This document shows, piece after piece, positions 1-5,307 of a stretch of 8,398 nt of DNA (its first letter is position 1; each line of letters begins with the position of its first letter). Location of the stretch: assembly GCA_044326505.1 (NCBI GenBank), contig JBIRBF010000121.1, positions 1 to 8,398 of the forward strand. The letters are read 5' to 3'. The stretch comes from JACJWR01 sp044326505. Lineage in GTDB: Bacteria; Actinomycetota; Actinomycetes; S36-B12; UBA10799. A program made the position numbers and the translations under genes. The notes beneath the pieces were generated by a model, which saw only the letters and a program-made list of their open reading frames with translations, had not been told where the DNA came from and did no database searches.

Positions 1-146
1 CCCTGCTCCTCGTTGATCTCCTCGTGAATCTTCTCCATACCGAACGCGCGGGCGTAGAAATCGACCGCGACGTCGAGGTCGGTCACGGCGAGGCCGACGT
101 GGTCGATGGCGGTGACGTAGTCGGAGATTTCGGTCGGCACGGACAT
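1..146 (-). CDS. mce: Methylmalonyl-CoA epimerase, N-terminal part (cut by window edge)
   Basis: Converts (2S)- to (2R)-methylmalonyl-CoA, linking propionyl-CoA carboxylase to methylmalonyl-CoA mutase in the cytosol. Only the first 48 codons are present; the gene continues past base 1. The translation contains AIDHVGLAVTDLDVAVDFY (residues 13-31), the first beta-alpha unit of the vicinal-oxygen-chelate (VOC) fold. His16 sits where epimerases of this family carry a metal-binding histidine. The ATG at 146 is supported by AGGAG at 152-156 (minus strand) with a 5-base spacer. It is divergent from the thiolase gene. Known context: in Mycobacterium tuberculosis an epimerase gene lies next to fadA4, the same pairing as here. 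Other VOC enzymes share the fold, so the call rests on this short match plus the neighbours (thiolase, meaB, B12 mutase). Confidence 0.88.
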   Translation of the reverse strand, partial: MSVPTEISDYVTAIDHVGLAVTDLDVAVDFYARAFGMEKIHEEINEEQ

Positions 147-294
147 GGGGACTCCTCTGCGCGGTCGGCATGCGTGGTGCATGTTTCCAGATGGGCCTGG
201 CGCGGGCGCGCCAGCCACGGGGCGCGCGAAGCGTCCCCGCCCTGTCTGGTTATCGTTGCAGGCACCAACTTCAAGCTGATAGGCGGAGGTCCCC
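147..294. promoter_or_regulatory. Divergent promoter region between epimerase and thiolase genes
   Basis: This 148-base gap must hold the promoters of both divergent genes. Two inverted repeats are visible: CATGC-N5-GCATG at 169-183, and CTGGCGCG-GG-CGCGCCAG at 197-214, a perfect 8-base dyad with a 2-base centre. Either could be an operator for a regulator controlling both genes; that is inference. Both genes have strong ribosome binding sites next to this gap (AGGAG at 152-156 on the minus strand, GGAGG at 285-289 on the plus strand). I could not identify a convincing -35/-10 pair. TTGCAG at 256-261 is a weak plus-strand -35 candidate without a good partner. Confidence 0.5.
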
Positions 295-1485
295 ATGGCC
301 GGAAATGTCATCGTCGCAGGCGCACGCACCCCGATGGGTCGGCTGCTCGGGTCGCTCAAGAGTCTTTCGGCTGCCGAGCTCGGCAGTGTGGCGATCGCTG
401 GTGCCCTGGAGCGCTCGGGCGTGGCTCCCGACCAGGTGGACTACGTGATCATGGGCCACGTGCTGCAGGCCGGCACCGGCCAGATGTCCGCGCGGCAAGC
501 CGCCGTCGGCGCCGGAATTCCGATGACTGTGCCCGCCCTGACCATCAACAAGGTCTGCCTCTCCGGCATCGATGCGATCGCCCTGGCCGACCAGCTCGTG
601 CGCGCCGGCGAGTTCGACATCGTCGTCGCCGGCGGCATGGAGTCCATGACCAACGCCCCGCACCTGCTCATGGGCTCCCGCGAGGGCACCAAGTACGGCG
701 ACTGGAAGGCCATCGACGCGATGGCGTTCGACGGCCTCACCTGCGCCATCGACGAGTGCGCCATGGGTGAGTCGACCGAGAAGTACAACTCCCGCTACCC
801 GTTCGGCCGCGCCGAGCAGGACGCTCTCGCAGCGCGTTCGCACCAGCGGGCCGCCGAGGCACAGAAGTCCGGCGCCCTGGCCGAGGAGATCGTCCCGGTC
901 GGGATCACGCAGCGGCGCGGCGACGTGATCGTGGTTGAGGTCGACGAGGGAGTGCGGGCCGAGACCACCGCCGAGTCGCTCGGCAAGCTGCGCCCGGCCT
1001 TCGCCAAGGAGGGCACCGTGACGGCCGGCAACGCCTCGCAGATCTCCGATGGCGCCTGCGCCGTCGTCGTGATGAGCAAGGCCAAGGCCGAGGAGCTCGG
1101 CCTCGACTGGCTGGCCGAGATCGGCGCCCACGGCGTCGTCGCCGGTCCGGACGCATCGCTGCACCTGCAGCCGGCCGAGGCGATCCTCGCGGCCTGTGCC
1201 AAGCAGGGGATCAGCCCGGCCGATCTGGACCTGCTCGAGATCAACGAAGCGTTCGCGGCCGTCGGCCTCGCCTCCACGGAGAAGCTGGGCGTGGATGCGG
1301 ACAACGTCAACGTCAACGGCGGCGCCATCGCGCTGGGCCACCCGCTGGGCATGTCCGGCGCGCGCATCGTCCTGAGCCTGGCGCTCGAGCTCAAGCGTCG
1401 CGGCGGCGGCGTGGGTGCGGCCGCGCTCTGCGGCGGCGGGGGCCAGGGCGACGCGCTGATCATCACCGTCCCCGCCGCGGAGTAG
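295..1485 (+). CDS. Acetyl-CoA acetyltransferase (thiolase, FadA4-like)
   Basis: Thiolase that condenses two acetyl-CoA to acetoacetyl-CoA or runs the reverse cleavage; cytosolic, normally tetrameric. At 396 residues it has the usual family length. All catalytic elements are visible: nucleophile Cys88 in INKVCLSGIDAI, the NEAF motif at 317-320, His349 in GHPLGMSGAR, and the acid/base Cys379 in the glycine-rich CGGGGQGDAL near the C-terminus. The CLSGIDAIALADQL form of the nucleophile motif matches my memory of the mycobacterial FadA4 group rather than the CGSGLKAV of many biosynthetic thiolases. The ATG at 295 follows GGAGG at 285-289 with a 5-base spacer. meaB starts 3 bases after the stop, so the two are probably co-transcribed and translationally coupled. 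Substrate chain length cannot be read from sequence; acetoacetyl-CoA is the likeliest, and 3-ketoacyl-CoA of other lengths is possible. Confidence 0.93.
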   Translation: MAGNVIVAGARTPMGRLLGSLKSLSAAELGSVAIAGALERSGVAPDQVDYVIMGHVLQAGTGQMSARQAAVGAGIPMTVPALTINKVCLSGIDAIALADQLVRAGEFDIVVAGGMESMTNAPHLLMGSREGTKYGDWKAIDAMAFDGLTCAIDECAMGESTEKYNSRYPFGRAEQDALAARSHQRAAEAQKSGALAEEIVPVGITQRRGDVIVVEVDEGVRAETTAESLGKLRPAFAKEGTVTAGNASQISDGACAVVVMSKAKAEELGLDWLAEIGAHGVVAGPDASLHLQPAEAILAACAKQGISPADLDLLEINEAFAAVGLASTEKLGVDADNVNVNGGAIALGHPLGMSGARIVLSLALELKRRGGGVGAAALCGGGGQGDALIITVPAAE

Positions 1486-1488
1486 TTC

Positions 1489-2442
1489 GTGGCTCGGTCG
1501 GTGGATGTGCCCGATCTGGTCGTCCGGGCCCGGCGCGGGGAACCCCGCGCCGTGGCTCGGCTGATCTCGCTGGTCGAGGATCAGTCGGCGCTCCTGCGCG
1601 ACGTGGCTGCCGAGCTGGCTCCCTACGCCGGTCGGGCCCACATCGTGGGACTGACGGGGTCGCCCGGAGTGGGCAAGTCGACTACGACGTCGGCGCTCGT
1701 GACGGCGTATCGCCGACAGGGTAAACGCGTCGGTGTGCTGGCGGTGGACCCCTCCTCTCCCTTCTCCGGCGGCGCGTTGCTGGGCGACCGGGTGCGGATG
1801 CAGGAGCACGCCCTCGACCCAGAGGTGTACATCCGTTCGATGGCCTCCCGAGGGCATCTGGGCGGCCTGGCCTGGACGACCCCGCAGGCGCTGCGGGTGC
1901 TCGACGGCGCCGGCTGCGACGTGATCCTGGTCGAGACGGTGGGCGTGGGACAGTCCGAGGTCGAAGTCGTCGGCGTGGCCGACACAGTCGTCGTGCTGCT
2001 GGCCCCCGGCATGGGTGATGGCATCCAGGCGGCGAAGGCCGGCATCCTCGAAGTGGGTGATGTGTTCGCCGTGAACAAGGCTGACCGAGATGGTGCCGAT
2101 GCCACCGCCCGGGAGTTGCGTCACATGATCGGACTGGGGGAGCGCCCGGCGGGGGGATGGCGGCCGCCGGTGCTCAAGACCGTCGCCTCTCGCGGCGAGG
2201 GGATCGACGAGTTGGTCGAGGCGATCGATAAGCACCGCCAGTGGGCGGCCGAATCAGGCGCCGGTGTGGTGCGGCGCCAGCACCGGGCCGGGTCCGAGAT
2301 CGAGGCCCTCGCCCTGGCGCAGATCCGCCGCCAGATGGAGTCCGACGAATCACTGCTGCAGGTGCTGGCTGCGGACGTGGCCGCCGGCCTACGGGATCCT
2401 TATTCGGCCGCCGACGAACTCATGGCGGCGTCGGGGGTCTGA
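1489..2442 (+). CDS. meaB: MeaB-type GTPase, chaperone of a B12-dependent acyl-CoA mutase
   Basis: G3E-family P-loop GTPase (ArgK/MeaB subfamily) that gates adenosylcobalamin delivery to, and rescues inactivated cofactor from, B12-dependent acyl-CoA mutases. It has 317 residues, near family length. Visible motifs: Walker A GSPGVGKST at 57-65; the VDPSSPFSGGALLGDRVRM block at 86-104; the ETVGVGQSE switch motif at 149-157; guanine-specificity motif NKAD at 196-199; and a C-terminal DPYSAADEL segment typical of the family. The start is GTG at 1489, 3 bases after the thiolase stop, with GGAG at 1479-1482 inside the end of the thiolase gene, which suggests translational coupling. Its last 43 bases overlap the 3' end of the convergent glycosyltransferase gene. 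Its client could be the IcmA-type mutase at 5308-7017, a methylmalonyl-CoA mutase elsewhere, or both. Old annotations call this family 'LAO/AO transport ATPase', which is misleading. Confidence 0.94.
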   Translation: MARSVDVPDLVVRARRGEPRAVARLISLVEDQSALLRDVAAELAPYAGRAHIVGLTGSPGVGKSTTTSALVTAYRRQGKRVGVLAVDPSSPFSGGALLGDRVRMQEHALDPEVYIRSMASRGHLGGLAWTTPQALRVLDGAGCDVILVETVGVGQSEVEVVGVADTVVVLLAPGMGDGIQAAKAGILEVGDVFAVNKADRDGADATARELRHMIGLGERPAGGWRPPVLKTVASRGEGIDELVEAIDKHRQWAAESGAGVVRRQHRAGSEIEALALAQIRRQMESDESLLQVLAADVAAGLRDPYSAADELMAASGV

Positions 2443-4199
2443 GCCCCTGGTGGTGAAGTGGCGGGACAGGAGGTCAGCAGGGTCTGGTCGATCAGCCCCT
2501 CGGATCCCCGCCGTACCATCACCCCTTTGCCGGAGGGTAGGCACCAGCGCGTGTAGTCACGAGAGATGATCGTGCGCTCGGCCGGTGTGGGCGGCCAGAA
2601 CGCGCTGGCGCCGCTGGCGGGATCGAGCAGATCCATCGCCGCCACGTCGGGCTTGAGTTCGCCGAATGACCGGGCGTAATCCCATTTGTCATGACCCGGG
2701 GTGAGGCCATAGGGGCCGCGGCGCTCTGACTTCGCGATCGTCGAGTCCATCTTGCCGAGCAGATCGATCGCAGGCGCGTGACCCCAATAAGTCCCGGCGC
2801 CAGCCGCCGTGACTCCAAGCACGGCGGTGGGGGCCAGTGCCCGGCGGAGGGTGTCGGCGTCGTTCAGGGTGTCGTCCTCGCCCGGCAGGAGGGTGCCAAA
2901 GCCCATCCACGTGTCCAGACTCGGGCTCGCCCCGTCGCCGTTGGGGAGCACGCTGACCCCCGCCAGACAGATGAGTCCCGCTGCGACGGTGGCTGACGCA
3001 GCTGGGATCCTGCCGGGCACCGTTGCTGCGCCAGAGACGATCACGATCGTGGAAAGCACGAGTACTGGCACCACGAACCTGTCAGGCACGAAGAAGTCGC
3101 CGCTGGTGGACATGGCGTAGAGGGTCTGAGCTGCCGCCATCGCGAACAGCAGACCCGCTCCCCACGCTCGCCGACGTCCGCCCGTGACGATCAGTCGGTA
3201 CAGCGCGACAGCGGCGACGAGCAGACACGCCCCCGCATACCACTCGACCGCGATCCCCCTGCTGAGGCGCTCGAGGAGGCTGGAGTCGTCCATCTTCAAG
3301 TAGTAGGTATTGGGCACGACCTCGCCGTAGTAGGACAAGCGGAAGCCCGTGAGCAGAGCCAGGGCGCCGCCGATCGCCCCGCCCAGAATCGCTGCCCTGA
3401 CCGCGCGTGATGCGCTGCGCGCAGACGCCGGGGGAAGTAGGCAGGCCGCGGCCGCGCCCACGGCGATGACCACGAAGTCCTGTCGCACCAGGATTCCCGT
3501 CGCCATCACGGCGCCCATCGCGGCGAGCTGGGACAGGCCGAACCCTCGGTCGTGCGCGCCAAGCGCGAGGGCCGCCAGGGCGACGGCCAACAGGCACAGG
3601 GCGCCCACCTCGAGACCCATCACGGACCAGAACAGCAACGGGAACGAGCAGCCGACCACGAGGGTCGTCGTGGCCGCGGCGACTCGGGAGCCGGTCAGCG
3701 ACGCAGCGACGCCGCCGGCGAGGTAGGCGGTCGCGGCCGCACAGGCGAGGCCAAACAAGGAAATGGCGAGACAGGCTTGCGAGTCGCTGAGCCCCGTCAG
3801 GTGCGGAAGGGCCATGACAGCCGTGTAGAGCGGGTTGGTGATTCCCTCGACGCGCTCCGCCCCGGGGAACCACACGAGCTGGCCGGTGTCGGCCAGAGTG
3901 CGGGCGAAGGACATCGAGATGAGTCCATCGTCGAAGAGGCTGAAAACCTGGCGACCGGCGACGGTCATGGCCGAGGTGAGGATCATGGCTAGACCCATGA
4001 GCGCACCGGGGAGCGCCATGATCAAACGAAGGCGCCGGAGACTTGAATCGGGCACCACGGTCGGGCCCTCTTCAGCCGTCGTGCCCGGTGCTGCTGGCGC
4101 GAACCGCTGGTCCCTCAGGTCGATGGCGGCGTCGACGTTCTTGGCGGCGGCCTCCGACAGAGGCCTAGCCCGGTCTATTTGTGCTTTGCGCCCCCGCAT
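2400..4199 (-). CDS. Multi-pass membrane glycosyltransferase, GT-C fold (AftB-like)
   Basis: Predicted integral membrane protein of up to 599 residues, likely transferring a sugar from a polyprenyl-phosphate donor on the outer face of the membrane. About 10-11 hydrophobic segments lie between residues 58 and 418, followed by a soluble domain of about 180 residues. Just after the first segment is DDGLISMSFAR with Asp90-Asp91, where GT-C enzymes keep their acidic catalytic/metal residues. It is followed by ERVEGITNPLYT (115-126). Further marks are YYGEVVPNTYYLK (290-302), GDFFVPDRFVVP (367-378) and IDLLGKMD plus PGHDKWDYA in the tail domain. I recall this combination from actinobacterial AftB-type arabinofuranosyltransferases and relatives; acceptor and donor are unknown. 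The start is uncertain. The ATG at 4199 has no ribosome binding site and its first dozen codons include AAA, CAA, ATA and AGG, odd for this genome, although later codons look coding. GTG at 4058 has AAGAGGG at 4066-4072 with a 7-base spacer and would give 552 residues with all membrane segments. Confidence 0.75.
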   Translation of the reverse strand: MRGRKAQIDRARPLSEAAAKNVDAAIDLRDQRFAPAAPGTTAEEGPTVVPDSSLRRLRLIMALPGALMGLAMILTSAMTVAGRQVFSLFDDGLISMSFARTLADTGQLVWFPGAERVEGITNPLYTAVMALPHLTGLSDSQACLAISLFGLACAAATAYLAGGVAASLTGSRVAAATTTLVVGCSFPLLFWSVMGLEVGALCLLAVALAALALGAHDRGFGLSQLAAMGAVMATGILVRQDFVVIAVGAAAACLLPPASARSASRAVRAAILGGAIGGALALLTGFRLSYYGEVVPNTYYLKMDDSSLLERLSRGIAVEWYAGACLLVAAVALYRLIVTGGRRRAWGAGLLFAMAAAQTLYAMSTSGDFFVPDRFVVPVLVLSTIVIVSGAATVPGRIPAASATVAAGLICLAGVSVLPNGDGASPSLDTWMGFGTLLPGEDDTLNDADTLRRALAPTAVLGVTAAGAGTYWGHAPAIDLLGKMDSTIAKSERRGPYGLTPGHDKWDYARSFGELKPDVAAMDLLDPASGASAFWPPTPAERTIISRDYTRWCLPSGKGVMVRRGSEGLIDQTLLTSCPATSPPGAQTPDAAMSSSAAE

Positions 4200-4298
4200 G
4201 CGGGCATCTTTTCAGCCACTCGCACGCGGCCTTGGAGGACGCGCCGCCATGCTGGAGAAACGTCCGCTGGCGCGCGTGGTGTGATGTACAGGGCCCGA

Positions 4299-5249
4299 TC
4301 AGGAGGACGCAGGGTTCAGGATGGTGGCGCCCGGCGCCGGGCGCGCCCACGCCGGACCAGGCGCGATCTTGCCGCCGTGGCCGGATCGCACGTGCCAGAA
4401 AGCAGCTGCCACCCCCAGCAGCAACATCGACACCGCCGGGATCCAGCCGAACTCGCCCAGCAGCGCGGTGTCGCCAGTGAAGGCTGCCTCGCCGACGCTA
4501 GTGGGGTAGTTCAGCGCTATCACCCCGTTCCACGCCCCATGCGCCAGCACCGAGGGCCACACCGAGCGCGACCTGTCGGTGAGCACTCCGACGAACAGCA
4601 CGAATCCGATGATCGCGACCGTGAACGCCGGCAGCCCGGCCAGGGATCCGTACTCACCGAGCAGCACAATCGGCAAGTGGAAGGCGAGCCAGATCAGGCC
4701 TATCACCCCAGAAGCGACCAGGAAGGTCATCCGTGACCTCAGCAGCGGCCACAGGAAGCCACGCCACCCGATCTCCTCGCCGGCGGCCGTGATGCACGCG
4801 ACGGCGGTGTTGGAGAGCCCATACAGCGCCGCACCACCCAACCCGCCGGCGAACACGATCCAGCCGGCGGCGGAGCCCAGCAGCAGTCCCGCGACCACTA
4901 CCGCCACCGGAAGCAGCCCGGCGAGGATCCACCACGACGGCCGTCCCCACCAGATGATCCCGGGGCCCAGGAAACGCGCCGCGAGCGCTCCCACTGTGGG
5001 CGCCACCATCAGGATGGGAACCGCGGCGTTGAAGCCCGCCCCGCCCAGGACGGCAAGTCCGATCGCGTACACGACAGCGAGCACGCCGAAGTAGATCGCC
5101 AGCCGCCGCATGTCGCGCTGTGGCTCCACTCGGCGCGGGTCCACGGCGCGGGCTGTCACGGGCGCCCCGTCCGCGGGGGTGCCCGCCGCGGGAGATTCAG
5201 ACGCTGGCGGCTCGGGCGACGATCCGCCGGGGGCCTCGTTCGTTCCCAT
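4299..5249 (-). CDS. CPBP family intramembrane metalloprotease
   Basis: Integral membrane protein of 316 residues of the CPBP (CaaX protease / bacteriocin-processing, 'Abi') family, whose members cut peptides within the membrane using a glutamate/histidine site. The signature motifs are present in order: EEIGWRGFLWPLL with Glu158, Glu159 and Arg163; LAFH with His191; and HGAWN with His237 and Asn241. About eight hydrophobic segments span residues 50-285. The first 45 residues are rich in Pro, Glu, Ala and Ser and look disordered; the last 30 are Pro/Ala-rich. The ATG at 5249 has no ribosome binding site, so the mRNA may be leaderless or the true start may be internal (GTG codon 31 or ATG codon 47). 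It is divergent from the mutase gene (58-base gap) and lies 99 bases upstream of the glycosyltransferase gene on the same strand, so the two may be co-transcribed. The substrate is unknown; roles in prenyl-protein processing, bacteriocin immunity or membrane quality control are all possible. Confidence 0.88.
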   Translation of the reverse strand: MGTNEAPGGSSPEPPASESPAAGTPADGAPVTARAVDPRRVEPQRDMRRLAIYFGVLAVVYAIGLAVLGGAGFNAAVPILMVAPTVGALAARFLGPGIIWWGRPSWWILAGLLPVAVVVAGLLLGSAAGWIVFAGGLGGAALYGLSNTAVACITAAGEEIGWRGFLWPLLRSRMTFLVASGVIGLIWLAFHLPIVLLGEYGSLAGLPAFTVAIIGFVLFVGVLTDRSRSVWPSVLAHGAWNGVIALNYPTSVGEAAFTGDTALLGEFGWIPAVSMLLLGVAAAFWHVRSGHGGKIAPGPAWARPAPGATILNPASS

Positions 5250-5272
5250 TTCGCGATAGTGACACAGCCGGG

Positions 5273-5307
5273 CGAGCCTGGTCCAAGGCTGCGGCTACGC
5301 TGGCCAA
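5273..5307 (+). promoter_or_regulatory. Candidate leaderless promoter of the mutase gene
   Basis: TACGCT at 5296-5301 fits the actinobacterial -10 pattern TANNNT and ends 6 bases before the ATG at 5308. No purine-rich ribosome binding site lies upstream of that ATG, so transcription probably starts at or next to the ATG. The -35 position (about 5273-5278) has no good TTGACA match. On the minus strand the same gap holds TTGGAC (rc of 5281-5286), a possible -35 for the divergent protease gene. Confidence 0.45.

Noticed and set aside
24..770. 248-codon plus-strand frame starting inside the epimerase gene
   Set aside because: It overlaps the thiolase in another frame and is Arg/His/Gly-rich without motifs; the epimerase and thiolase frames explain the region.
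271..2235. 654-codon open frame on the minus strand opposite the thiolase and meaB
   Set aside because: It runs antisense to two well-recognised genes, its product is rich in His, Arg, Gly and Asp with no known domain, and such long antisense frames are a normal by-product of high-GC codon use.
1489..2442. Arginine/ornithine transport ATPase (old ArgK label)
   Set aside because: The motif set and the acyl-CoA mutase neighbourhood fit the MeaB chaperone; the transport label is a historical misannotation of this family.
3082..3873. 263-codon minus-strand frame within the glycosyltransferase gene
   Set aside because: Arg/Pro-rich shadow in another frame of a gene with clear membrane segments and motifs.
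2400..5249. Defence or bacteriocin system built from the CPBP protease and its neighbour
   Set aside because: The CPBP family includes immunity proteins, but no bacteriocin precursor, leader peptide or transporter is visible next to it, and the neighbour is a glycosyltransferase.
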